This document shows, in pieces, positions 13,361-21,005 of a DNA stretch of 21,821 bases; the stretch's first letter is position 1, and the number at the start of each line of letters is the position of its first letter. The position numbers were made by a program, and so were the translations under genes. A model generated the notes under the pieces. That model made no database searches, was not told the origin of the DNA, and saw nothing but the letters and a program-made list of their open reading frames with translations. The stretch lies in the NCBI GenBank assembly GCA_002686465.1, contig NZCP01000059.1:1-21821 (forward strand), written 5' to 3'. This stretch comes from Candidatus Woesebacteria bacterium. GTDB taxonomy: Bacteria > Patescibacteriota > Microgenomatia > UBA8517 > UBA10165.

Positions 13361-13902
13361 CTAAATTGGCTATCAAGTATAAAACTGACAAGTGGGGTAA
13401 GCATCACTACACCCCTTTTTACTACGATCTATTCAAAGACAGACGAAATGAGGTTAAAAAAGTCCTTGAGATAGGTACAGGAGAGGGTGCTAGTCTTTTT
13501 ATGTGGCACGACTTCTTTCCCAATGCAGAGATATATGGAGCCGATATAGACGATAGTAGAGTTCCACCTTACTTAATTAGTGAATGGCCTCGTTTACATA
13601 TACATAAATGCGACCAATCCTCTGCTGGAGAATTAGAGGGTCTAATTAAGATGACAGGCCCAAACATTGATTTATTTGTGGATGATGGTTCCCATGAGCC
13701 AGAAGACCAGATTTCTACTTGCTTAACAATTGTACCCATGCTTAAAAAGGGCGCAATTTATGTTATTGAAGATGTAGCTGACGAAAATGTAGCAAAGGAG
13801 TTATTAAAGAGATACCCGGCAGAACCTTTTTGGGTAAACGTAAAAAAGGTAGGTAAGCGTTATGATGACAGACTAATAATTGTGGGGAACACGAATGGCT
13901 AA
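13348..13902 (+). CDS. Class I methyltransferase, sugar O-methyltransferase-like
   Basis: With ATG at 13348 (AAAGGAG five bases upstream) it has 184 residues. Y-K-T-D-K-W-G-K-H-H-Y-T-P-F-Y (11-25), V-L-E-I-G-T-G-E-G-A-S-L-F-M-W (39-53), K-C-D-Q-S-S (87-92) and L-F-V-D-D-G-S-H (109-116), then I-Y-V-I-E-D-V (137-143), follow in the order seen in metal-dependent sugar O-methyltransferases of macrolide and anthracycline pathways (MycE-like). The acids D111/D112, H116 and E141/D142 fit a metal site. Inferred role: O-methylation of a sugar hydroxyl as a late capping step. It overlaps both neighbouring glycosyltransferases by 8-13 bases. A longer frame from 13309 lies within the previous gene. Confidence 0.78.
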   Translation: MDTLTKLAIKYKTDKWGKHHYTPFYYDLFKDRRNEVKKVLEIGTGEGASLFMWHDFFPNAEIYGADIDDSRVPPYLISEWPRLHIHKCDQSSAGELEGLIKMTGPNIDLFVDDGSHEPEDQISTCLTIVPMLKKGAIYVIEDVADENVAKELLKRYPAEPFWVNVKKVGKRYDDRLIIVGNTNG

Positions 13903-14803
13903 AGTATCAATACTAATACCAGCAAGGGGAGAGAGTTCAGATAATCTTCACAGAACACTACAAAGTATTAGTGCTAATGCCACCGGAGAACACGAAATAA
14001 TTATTGGATTTGACGGATTTTCAGAAAACGACAAGATAATTTCAGAAACACTCGCATATCCAGATGATATTAAATTTATTCCTTTCCCTTCAGTAGTGGG
14101 TATAAAAACAAACATCAATGCCATGGCTGCTATGGCTACCGGAAAGTATATCTACAAATCTGATGCTCATTGCTCCTTTGGTAAAGGTTTTGACGAGATA
14201 CTTCAAGCTGATATGGAAGATAATTGGATAGTAATGCCTCGCTTCAAGATAATTAAAGATGATTGGAGTATTCAGATGAGGGACGGGCAAGAAGAGTTCT
14301 ATGATTACTTTTATCTCTGTTGCCCTTTTACCGATCCCAAGGGTTTTAGATTCAAGGCAGGGGGACATTGGCCCGAAAGGACAAAAGAACGTCTCACAAG
14401 CTATCCTGGCGTTGATGAGACTCCTCAAATACATGGTTCTGGCTGGTTTATGACTAAAGATAGATACTTTGAGTTGGGTGGCTTCCCCAACATAGATCCA
14501 TATGGCCACGCTCAAGAACCCATATGGTTGGCACTAAAAAACTGGTTAGGTGGAGGTAAAGTAGTGGTCAACAAAAAGACTTGGTACGCGCACTTGCACC
14601 AGCAAGGAAACAAACGTGGTTATCATATGGACCATGCTCAAGAGGTCAAGTCTTACGATATAGCAGCTAAGTATTGGGTAGGAGATAAGTGGCATGAAAG
14701 GTTACATGATTTTAGTTGGTTTGTAGAGAGGTTTATGCCTATGCCTACTTGGCCTGAGAACTGGAAAGAGTTGTTGCATAAATGGCAGGAGGAAAATGTC
14801 TAA
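13895..14803 (+). CDS. GT-A glycosyltransferase, D-x-H type (paralogue 2)
   Basis: A 302-residue paralogue of the 12458 enzyme. V-S-I-L-I-P-A-R-G (4-12) opens the nucleotide-binding fold, K-S-D-A-H-C (88-93) is the D-x-H metal motif, and G-S-G-W-F-M-T-K, L-K-N-W-L-G-G-G-K-V-V-V-N-K-K-T-W-Y-A-H-L-H form the acceptor and C-terminal parts. D-A-H-C is the closest of the three to the GalNAc-transferase form. The start overlaps the methyltransferase stop by 8 bases and a clean AGGAGG serves the next gene. It probably adds a different sugar or acts on a different acceptor than paralogue 1; substrate cannot be read. The frame opens 15 bases earlier, but the inner ATG gives the typical N-terminus. Confidence 0.8.
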   Translation: MAKVSILIPARGESSDNLHRTLQSISANATGEHEIIIGFDGFSENDKIISETLAYPDDIKFIPFPSVVGIKTNINAMAAMATGKYIYKSDAHCSFGKGFDEILQADMEDNWIVMPRFKIIKDDWSIQMRDGQEEFYDYFYLCCPFTDPKGFRFKAGGHWPERTKERLTSYPGVDETPQIHGSGWFMTKDRYFELGGFPNIDPYGHAQEPIWLALKNWLGGGKVVVNKKTWYAHLHQQGNKRGYHMDHAQEVKSYDIAAKYWVGDKWHERLHDFSWFVERFMPMPTWPENWKELLHKWQEENV

Positions 14804-15317
14804 CAATATGAATGTCAGTGTTAATTACGGGACACATCTAGCACCGTTAATAAAAGTAATGTCTTTGACTGATGGGGACGTATTGGAACTTGGGACCGGG
14901 GTATTTAGTACCCCATTTTTACATTACTCATGTATGTTAGATGGCCGAAAGCTGGTTTCCTATGACAATAGCCCAGAATGGGACAAGTGGATAGACTACT
15001 ATCGAGCGCCACACCATGAAATTAAACTTATTGAGAATTGGGATGATGCAGAGATAGAGAAACTTTGGGACGTGGCCTTGGTAGATCATTCGCCATCAGA
15101 CAGAAGAATAGTAGATATTAAACGCCTGGCAAATTGGGCTAAATATATTGTCGTCCACGACACCACTAAAACTTATTATCACACCTACAAGTACCACTTG
15201 ATACATCCCCTATTCAAATACAGAAAGGTTTGGGAGGGAGATCAAAGACGAACTGACGTTTTCAGCAACTTTGTTGACCTGGAGGGCTTATGGAAACAAA
15301 TACCTACAATTACATAA
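14796..15317 (+). CDS. Class I SAM-dependent methyltransferase-like protein
   Basis: A 173-residue protein with a SAM-binding first motif V-L-E-L-G-T-G (29-35), an acidic end of the second strand (V-S-Y-D-N-S, 54-59), and W-D-V-A-L-V-D-H-S-P (91-100) and Y-I-V-V-H-D-T-T (117-124) as the following strands. The substrate-binding C-terminus is short and aromatic. AGGAGG (14787-14792) lies just before its ATG and it overlaps the preceding stop by 8 bases. It is unlike the other three methyltransferases in detail, so it was gained separately. Substrate unknown; a sugar or nucleotide-sugar is the contextual guess. Confidence 0.7.
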   Translation: MSNNMNVSVNYGTHLAPLIKVMSLTDGDVLELGTGVFSTPFLHYSCMLDGRKLVSYDNSPEWDKWIDYYRAPHHEIKLIENWDDAEIEKLWDVALVDHSPSDRRIVDIKRLANWAKYIVVHDTTKTYYHTYKYHLIHPLFKYRKVWEGDQRRTDVFSNFVDLEGLWKQIPTIT

Positions 15318-15955
15318 TTAAAAAATACAACATAGAAGTTGGCAAACAGTATATTATCGACATTCCCAACATGAGTCGTAATGACATGGCCGAATTGTTT
15401 GGAGAACTAGGCTTCAATAAAGGCGCTGAAGTTGGAGTAGAAAATGGTTACTATTCCGAAATTCTGTGTAAAGCTAACCCCAACTTACATTTAAGTTGTA
15501 TTGATCCCTGGTCGGCAGGAGCTTATGAGGAAGGAATAGATGCCATTGATGTAGAGCAGAAAAAATATGACGAAAGATACGAAGAATGCGTAAAAATACT
15601 TAAACCCTACAATTGCACAATTATTAGAAAAGGCTCAATGGAAGCCTTGGAGGATTTTGAAGATGAATCACTAGACTTTGTATATATTGACGCTAACCAT
15701 GACTTCCCAAACTTCACAAATGACCTACACTACTGGTTAAAGAAAATTAGGCCAGGAGGAATAGTCTCAGGTCACGACTATGCAATTTTCTCTTACAAGA
15801 AACACAACCACGTCAAGAGGGCCTTGGAAGGATATGCACGCAGTTACCGTATGCAACCCCTATTTATTGTGGGTTCATTGGAATATGACAAAGGGACGAC
15901 TAAGCCATCAGCCACAAGGGATAAATACAGAAGTTGGTTCTGGGTCAAAAAATGA
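15290..15955 (+). CDS. Class I methyltransferase (Methyltransf_24-like), copy A
   Basis: A 221-residue protein with G-A-E-V-G-V-E-N-G-Y-Y-S (45-56) as SAM motif I, L-H-L-S-C-I-D-P-W (66-74) as strand 2 with its acidic end, D-F-V-Y-I-D-A-N-H-D-F (129-139) as motif with catalytic/metal acids, and G-G-I-V-S-G-H-D-Y (156-164). This layout is that of the Methyltransf_24 group, many of which act on sugars in surface glycan clusters. GGAGGG lies 3-8 bases before the ATG, and it overlaps the previous gene by 28 bases. The 16224 gene is a clear paralogue. Inferred role: glycan O-methylation. Confidence 0.78.
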   Translation: METNTYNYIIKKYNIEVGKQYIIDIPNMSRNDMAELFGELGFNKGAEVGVENGYYSEILCKANPNLHLSCIDPWSAGAYEEGIDAIDVEQKKYDERYEECVKILKPYNCTIIRKGSMEALEDFEDESLDFVYIDANHDFPNFTNDLHYWLKKIRPGGIVSGHDYAIFSYKKHNHVKRALEGYARSYRMQPLFIVGSLEYDKGTTKPSATRDKYRSWFWVKK

Positions 15956-16227
15956 AAAAATATAAACTTGTTTATGTTGAATGGCACGACGCAATAAGCA
16001 ATGAGGGTATATCTGCTTGGAAAACAGCAGAGGAAGTGAAAGAGTGGGGTGAGGGTCGTGATTGGATTGTAGAAAACGTTGGATGGTTACTAGAAGAAAC
16101 AAAAGAATATATTGTTCTTGCAGCTAAAAAAAGCGATAAAAGTTCAGACGATTATGACCAACAGTACGGGTGCTTGTTTAAAATTCCTAGAACATGGATT
16201 AGGAAAAAGAAGGTATTAAAGATATGA
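15952..16227 (+). CDS. Small aromatic-rich phage protein between methyltransferases
   Basis: A 91-residue protein coupled by ATGA to both neighbours. It begins K-L-V-Y-V-E-W-H-D-A-I-S-N and contains W-I-V-E-N-V-G-W-L-L-E-E-T-K-E-Y-I-V-L and Q-Y-G-C-L-F-K-I-P-R-T-W-I-R-K. The run 'beta strand, W-H-D-A, E-x-T-x-E-Y-I-x-L, then K-I-P-x-x-W-I' is one I associate with small accessory phage proteins of unknown function. It has no transferase motif. It separates two paralogous methyltransferase genes. An 18-base longer frame (15934) is less likely than the ATG used here. Confidence 0.65.
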   Translation: MKKYKLVYVEWHDAISNEGISAWKTAEEVKEWGEGRDWIVENVGWLLEETKEYIVLAAKKSDKSSDDYDQQYGCLFKIPRTWIRKKKVLKI

Positions 16228-16856
16228 ACACACTAGATCATATAGTCAATAAGTTTGGACTGGATGCTACCAGTAAGTCTCCGATTGAGATTCACAACAT
16301 CAACCGGACTATTATGGTTAAAACTTTGGCAGAGTTGGGATTTAGTGTTGGTGCAGAAGTAGGAGTAGCTGAAGGATATCATGCAGAAGTTCTTTTGAAG
16401 AATGTTCCTGGGCTTCATCTCAGTTGTATAGACGCTTGGAAACACTATCGGGGGTACAAAGAATATGACAACTTGGATAAAATGTATCACGAAACCGTCT
16501 TGAAGCTAATGCCATATAATACAGCGATTTATAGGGAGTTTAGCATGGAAGCTGTAAAGAAATTTGAGGATAATTCCTTAGACTTTGTTTACATAGATGC
16601 CGCACATGATTTTGTTAATGTTGCAATGGATATTTGCGAGTGGTCAAAGAAGGTAAAAGTAGGAGGTATTGTCTTCGGCCATGACTTCAAACGATCTAAA
16701 AGGAATATTGTTGACGTTAAAGACGTAATTCCGGCTTATTGCTACGCTAAAAATATCCACCCTTGGTTTATCCTCACAAACGATATTAGAGACCCAAACT
16801 TTGGCCCAGATAATCCGGGGTGGATGTTTGTACGCCAAGAAGGAGATCGGCCATGA
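16224..16856 (+). CDS. Class I methyltransferase (Methyltransf_24-like), copy B
   Basis: A 210-residue paralogue of the 15290 gene: G-A-E-V-G-V-A-E-G-Y-H-A (43-54), L-H-L-S-C-I-D-A-W (64-72), D-F-V-Y-I-D-A-A-H-D-F (120-130) and G-G-I-V-F-G-H-D-F (147-155) align motif by motif, and the L-H-L-S-C-I-D segment is identical. The N- and C-termini differ more, so the copies may modify different positions. ATGA overlaps link it to the genes on both sides. Role inferred as sugar O-methylation. It ends directly at the SDR-like gene. Confidence 0.78.
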   Translation: MNTLDHIVNKFGLDATSKSPIEIHNINRTIMVKTLAELGFSVGAEVGVAEGYHAEVLLKNVPGLHLSCIDAWKHYRGYKEYDNLDKMYHETVLKLMPYNTAIYREFSMEAVKKFEDNSLDFVYIDAAHDFVNVAMDICEWSKKVKVGGIVFGHDFKRSKRNIVDVKDVIPAYCYAKNIHPWFILTNDIRDPNFGPDNPGWMFVRQEGDRP

Positions 16857-17356
16857 AGGAAGTTGTGGGAAGTGGTGATATTGCCCAAGTGTTACAAGAA
16901 GCAAATAAAGACGTTCTCTTTTTTGCTAGTGGAGTTAGTAATAGTTCTGAGTTACGAGAGTCTGAGTATCGAAGGGAAAGAGACCTTTTATTAGAACAAG
17001 ATAAAACAAAAAGACTCGTTTACTTTAGTTCATTATCAATCTTCTACGCGGATACAAGGTACACACGGCACAAAGAGGAGATGGAACAAATGGTTAAGGA
17101 CAATTTTCCCGACTATTGCATAGTTAGAATAGGCAACATCGTTTGGGGTAAGAACCCTAATACTTTAATAAATGCTATGCGTAACCAAGTAAAAGCTGGA
17201 GACCCACTAGAAATCAGGGACACTACCAGATATATTGTTGATAAAGACGAATTTTTGCATTGGATAGGCTTAATACCTCATGATTTCAACTGCGAAATAA
17301 ATGTCCCTGGTAGACGAATGAAAGTTGCAGAAGTAGTAAAGGAGTTTGTCTTATGA
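16853..17356 (+). CDS. Minimal SDR-type nucleotide-sugar enzyme
   Basis: A 167-residue protein resembling the middle and end of NAD-dependent epimerase/dehydratase proteins. L-V-Y-F-S-S-L-S-I-F (55-64) holds the active-site Ser, Y-T-R-H-K (70-74) is the Y-x-x-x-K pair, and V-R-I-G-N-I-V-W-G (91-99) and N-V-P-G-R-R-M-K-V-A-E-V-V-K are the later landmarks of the extended SDR type. The first Rossmann strand with its G-x-x-G-x-x-G loop is nearly absent (only V-V-G-S-G near the start), so the protein is about half of normal length. It may be a compact enzyme, need a partner, or be a remnant. Start by ATGA overlap; a longer frame from 16820 lies in the previous gene. Confidence 0.7.
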   Translation: MKEVVGSGDIAQVLQEANKDVLFFASGVSNSSELRESEYRRERDLLLEQDKTKRLVYFSSLSIFYADTRYTRHKEEMEQMVKDNFPDYCIVRIGNIVWGKNPNTLINAMRNQVKAGDPLEIRDTTRYIVDKDEFLHWIGLIPHDFNCEINVPGRRMKVAEVVKEFVL

Positions 17357-17808
17357 AAAAAGTTGATATAAGCACGGGGAAGTATCCCAATATATTTACT
17401 TTAGTTGACGATGAGGACTTCGAGTATCTCAACCAATGGAAATGGTATTTTGACGTATATGTTAAAAGAAAAGAATGGTTACCCGATAAAAAAATATATA
17501 GAGACCTTTATATGCATAGGGTTATAAATAATACTCCAAGTGGATTGGAAACAGACCATATAAATAGAAATAAGTTAGACAATAGAAAATCCAATTTACA
17601 GACTTGCACTAGAAGTGTAAATCAGAGAAATAAAGGTATCCAAAAAAACAACACCTCTGGTTACAAAAATCTTTATTTTGACAGTCGAAACGAGAGATGG
17701 AGAATACGTCTACAAACAAGTAAAAAGAGAAAAGACTTTGGATATTTTCCCAGTCTTGACTTGGCCTTAATCACATATAAGGAGTTGGAAAGGAAAAATA
17801 TTTTATGA
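17353..17808 (+). CDS. HNH endonuclease with AP2-like DNA-binding domain
   Basis: A 151-residue protein: an N-terminal beta part (residues 1-50), the HNH nuclease (54-83: M-H-R-V-I-N, E-T-D-H-I-N-R-N-K-L-D-N-R-K-S-N-L), then R-N-K-G and an AP2-like DNA-binding part (103-145: S-G-Y-K-N-L-Y-F-D-S-R-N-E-R-W-R-I-R-L, F-G-Y-F-P-S-L-D-L-A). This is a standard free-standing homing endonuclease of phages. It is joined by ATGA overlaps to both neighbours, so it entered without breaking the transcription unit. The gene is more A+T-rich by eye than its neighbours, in line with separate mobility. It has no role in glycan synthesis. Confidence 0.88.
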   Translation: MKKVDISTGKYPNIFTLVDDEDFEYLNQWKWYFDVYVKRKEWLPDKKIYRDLYMHRVINNTPSGLETDHINRNKLDNRKSNLQTCTRSVNQRNKGIQKNNTSGYKNLYFDSRNERWRIRLQTSKKRKDFGYFPSLDLALITYKELERKNIL

Positions 17809-18674
17809 TCTCCATTTTTGCCAAAGAGATGTTTTTGAATATTAATCCACATGAGCCGTTAAGACTCAGGGTGAAACCCATTCCCAAGAATGCTGGTCAT
17901 GCTATGCGTGTATCCTCAATGATTAGAGGAGATCAGATAGCCGATCAGATCGGAGCTAAGTTTAACCCCGAAAAAGGATACGAGAATGACGTTTGCATCT
18001 ATGTGAAGCCGATGGTAAGGAAGAATGAAGATTTTAATTTTGAAGGAAAACCATACCTAGATATCGTTGATGGGCATAATTTGGGACAGTTGCTTATAAA
18101 ACATCCTGAAGTAACGGTGATTGTTTGCTCTAAAATAGATTTTGTTACTATGTCTAGCGTAGTACCCAACAAGATTGTTCTTATTCCTCAACATCATTGT
18201 AACTTTGAACGAGTTAAAAGAACTAGACAGGAGATAAAAACGGTAGGGGTTATTGGAACCAAGGGAGCATTTACACTTCTTCCTAAAGGTTTGAGGGAGG
18301 AATTAGCAAAAAGAGGTATGGAGTTACTAGAGTTTTCAAGGTTCTTTACAAGACAAGACATTATAGACTTTTACCTGAAAATAGACGTACAGGTTGTTTG
18401 GCGACCCTATAAGAAACTATTATCTAATCCATTGAAGATGGTTAACGCTGCTTCTTTTGGTATTCCGACAATTGCACTGGATGAACCAGCTTTCAAGGAA
18501 GTAGAAGGGTGCTATCTACCAGTTAATAACCTAAACGAGTTCTTATTTGAATTAGACAAATTAAAGGAAAATCTTTGGATTTACTCAAATTATAAAAGTA
18601 AATGTCTCGAAAAATCTGAAGAGTATCATATTGAAGCTATCAGTAAACTGTATAAGGAGCTTGATAATGGCTAA
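17805..18674 (+). CDS. GT-B-like glycosyltransferase
   Basis: A 289-residue protein. The C-terminal half has the donor-site pattern of GT4-type enzymes: V-Q-V-V-W-R-P-Y (around 195-202), then L-S-N-P-L-K-M-V-N-A-A-S-F-G-I-P-T-I-A (205-223) and a short E-V-E-G segment. The N-terminal half has strands (V-C-I-Y-V-K-P, V-T-V-I-V-C-S-K) and an N-A-G-H-A-M-R-V-S-S-M-I-R-G segment that fits an acceptor loop. It is shorter than usual (350-400 residues), so it is a compact form. ATG overlaps the HNH stop; an inner ATG at residue 9 is possible. Predicted donor and acceptor unknown. Confidence 0.65.
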   Translation: MISIFAKEMFLNINPHEPLRLRVKPIPKNAGHAMRVSSMIRGDQIADQIGAKFNPEKGYENDVCIYVKPMVRKNEDFNFEGKPYLDIVDGHNLGQLLIKHPEVTVIVCSKIDFVTMSSVVPNKIVLIPQHHCNFERVKRTRQEIKTVGVIGTKGAFTLLPKGLREELAKRGMELLEFSRFFTRQDIIDFYLKIDVQVVWRPYKKLLSNPLKMVNAASFGIPTIALDEPAFKEVEGCYLPVNNLNEFLFELDKLKENLWIYSNYKSKCLEKSEEYHIEAISKLYKELDNG

Positions 18675-19434
18675 AATTGGTATTATAGGCCGAGGCTGGG
18701 TGGGTCTTGCTATGCTTAAACTTTTCCCAGAGGGTTGGGTATATGACAAGCCATTGGGAATAGGCAAACCCGAAGATGTAAACAGTTGTGAAGTTACTTT
18801 TGTGTGTGTTCCGACTCCTGTAGTGCGAGAAGGAAAATTGGATACTTCGATTGTTGAGGAGGTAGTATCATGGTGCGAGTCCCCTTTAATTGTTATTCGT
18901 TCTACAGTAAACCCCGGCACTTGTGATTATCTTGAAAAAAAGTACAACAAGAGAATTGTTTACCAACCAGAATATCTTGGGGAAACAGCAGCACACCCAT
19001 TTCTGGATATGAAAACCAGACCATTTCTAGTTATTGGAGGGAAGCAGGAGGATCGCAAGAAACTTATAGACCTATACACCAAGGTATATAACGCCAATGT
19101 AAATATTCGTCAAATTAGCAATCTTGAAGCAGAAGTGATAAAGCTATCAGAGAATAGAGCTATCGCTTTTAAGGTAGCACAAGCTCAAGAATTATATGAT
19201 GTTTGTGAAAAAGCAGGAATAGATTATTACACAATAAGAGATACGGTTTACGGAGACGACCCCCGGTTCAATCTTTGGTGGACATTTGTTTATCCAGACA
19301 AAAGAGGCATGAACTCTAAGTGTATCCCCAAAGATGTATACGCTTGGTGCGCATGGGCCGAGAGTTTGGGATACAAGCCGAAAGTAACTAGAGCTTTATT
19401 AGAGAAAAATAAACAATGGATCTCTCAATCTTAA
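18667..19434 (+). CDS. UDP-glucose/GDP-mannose dehydrogenase-like protein lacking C-terminal domain
   Basis: With ATG at 18667 (AAGGAG seven bases before) it has 255 residues. K-I-G-I-I-G-R-G-W-V-G (3-13) is the NAD-binding loop, F-V-C-V-P-T-P (45-51), R-S-T-V-N-P-G-T (78-85), Y-Q-P-E-Y-L-G-E (99-106), E-V-I-K-L-S-E-N (156-163) and N-S-K-C-I-P-K-D (216-223, Cys219) are the family landmarks, including the catalytic Cys. The family normally has about 400-440 residues and a C-terminal domain that binds the UDP part; that domain is missing. It may oxidise a nucleotide sugar to a uronic acid, or have changed substrate. It overlaps the next gene by 19 bases. Confidence 0.8.
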   Translation: MAKIGIIGRGWVGLAMLKLFPEGWVYDKPLGIGKPEDVNSCEVTFVCVPTPVVREGKLDTSIVEEVVSWCESPLIVIRSTVNPGTCDYLEKKYNKRIVYQPEYLGETAAHPFLDMKTRPFLVIGGKQEDRKKLIDLYTKVYNANVNIRQISNLEAEVIKLSENRAIAFKVAQAQELYDVCEKAGIDYYTIRDTVYGDDPRFNLWWTFVYPDKRGMNSKCIPKDVYAWCAWAESLGYKPKVTRALLEKNKQWISQS

Positions 19435-21005
19435 TCCCAGCGCGTAACGAGGAGTTCTTGGGTCGCACTATCCAAGACCTCTTGGAAAACATTGAAGGAA
19501 ATACTGAAATCATAGTTATTTTAGACGGTTATCTTCCAGATCCCCCACTAGAACCAGATTCGAGGGTAACTATAATCTATAACCCAGTATCGGTGGGCCA
19601 GAGGGCAGCAGCAAATCAAGGCGCAAGGCTCGCAAAAGGTAAGTATTTAATGAAGGTTGATGCTCACTGTGCTTTTGACAAAGGGTTTGATGTAAAAATG
19701 ATTGACGCTTTCAAGGAAGCTGGAGACAACGTAACAATGATTCCGGTGATGAGGAACCTCCACATCTTTGATTGGGTGTGTGATGAGGGCCACAGACGCT
19801 ACCAAAGCCCTTCTGGAGTGTGTGAAACCTGTGGAAAGCCGACAACTAAGGATGTGGTTTGGTTCCCCAAACCCAGTCCAGCAACCCATTCTTTTAGGTT
19901 TGACAAGACAATGCACTTTCAATACTGGGGTGAGTGGTCAAAGACTCAAACAGGAGATTTGAGAGAAACAATGAGTATCCAAGGCTCTTGTTTTATGTGT
20001 ACAAAAGAAAAATGGTTTGAGCTAGATATTTGTAGCGAGGACTTTAATAGTTGGGGCCAACAGGGAGTTGAGGTTGCCTGTAAAACTTGGTTGTCGGGAG
20101 GCCGGGTAATAGTCAATCTGCGGACATGGTATGCACACATGTTTAGAACCAGGGGTGGAGACTTCGGTTTCCCGTATTCTAATCCCCAAGACAAAGTTAA
20201 TGAGAACAGGGAAATGTCGAGAGAGTTATTTCAAAAGGACAAGTGGCCTTTAGCTACTCGCAAATTTCAATGGATTTTGGACAAGTTCAACCCTCCGGAT
20301 TGGGAAGTTACCAAAGGAATAATCTATTATACGACTAATGAATTAGACGAGAAGATTGCCAAACCAGTCCGAGATCAGCTTCTAAAAATCAGTCAAAACA
20401 AAAGAATAAATATTGTTAGTTCATCTCTCAAGAAGATGGACTTTGGAGTAAAAAATGTGCGGTTCCCCACAATGAAAAAGAGTTATTTAACTCTATTTAA
20501 GCAGATTTTGGGAGCATTAGAGAATAGCAAGTCGGATATTATCTTCTTTTGTGAGCATGACGTTTTGTACCACCCTTCACATTTTGATTTTAACCCGACA
20601 AGAGAAGATACTTTTTTCTACAACCAGAATGTTTGGCTTCTTAGAAATACAGACGGACACGCTCTCCACTATGACGTTAATCAGTTATCAGGACTTTGTG
20701 TACATAGAGATGCAGCTATTACTCATTTTAGAGAAAGGTATGCGTTGGTAGAAAAAGAAGGATTTACTCGTAATATGGGCTTTGAACCTTTTACTCACGG
20801 CAGGGTTCAATGGAAAAATCAATTCAAATATGAAGCCTGGAAGTCGGAGTTTCCCAATGTGGACATAAAGCATGGGGACAATGCTACAGGCCAAAGATGG
20901 AAGAAAGATCAATACAGAAATCAACAGCTTCTTATCAATTGGACAGAGAGTGAAAACTGGGATATCCCTGGGTGGGATCCCAACAGTCTAATTGCCTTCA
21001 AATAA
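19416..21005 (+). CDS. Two-domain glycosyltransferase: D-x-H GT-A (paralogue 3) fused to a second GT-like domain
   Basis: A 529-residue protein. The N-terminal part (1-295) is the third paralogue: L-S-I-L-I-P-A-R-N (3-11), K-V-D-A-H-C (80-85), W-G-Q-Q-G-V-E-V-A-C-K-T-W-L-S-G-G (213-229) and T-W-Y-A-H (237-241). It carries an insertion with C122, H126, C136 and C139 in a zinc-knuckle pattern absent from the other two. The C-terminal part (about 300-529) begins I-I-Y-Y-T-T-N-E-L and contains I-I-F-F-C-E-H-D-V-L-Y (375-385), which reads like another sugar-transferase metal motif. Two linked activities could add successive sugars. The start overlaps the dehydrogenase-like gene by 19 bases. Confidence 0.8.
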   Translation: MDLSILIPARNEEFLGRTIQDLLENIEGNTEIIVILDGYLPDPPLEPDSRVTIIYNPVSVGQRAAANQGARLAKGKYLMKVDAHCAFDKGFDVKMIDAFKEAGDNVTMIPVMRNLHIFDWVCDEGHRRYQSPSGVCETCGKPTTKDVVWFPKPSPATHSFRFDKTMHFQYWGEWSKTQTGDLRETMSIQGSCFMCTKEKWFELDICSEDFNSWGQQGVEVACKTWLSGGRVIVNLRTWYAHMFRTRGGDFGFPYSNPQDKVNENREMSRELFQKDKWPLATRKFQWILDKFNPPDWEVTKGIIYYTTNELDEKIAKPVRDQLLKISQNKRINIVSSSLKKMDFGVKNVRFPTMKKSYLTLFKQILGALENSKSDIIFFCEHDVLYHPSHFDFNPTREDTFFYNQNVWLLRNTDGHALHYDVNQLSGLCVHRDAAITHFRERYALVEKEGFTRNMGFEPFTHGRVQWKNQFKYEAWKSEFPNVDIKHGDNATGQRWKKDQYRNQQLLINWTESENWDIPGWDPNSLIAFK

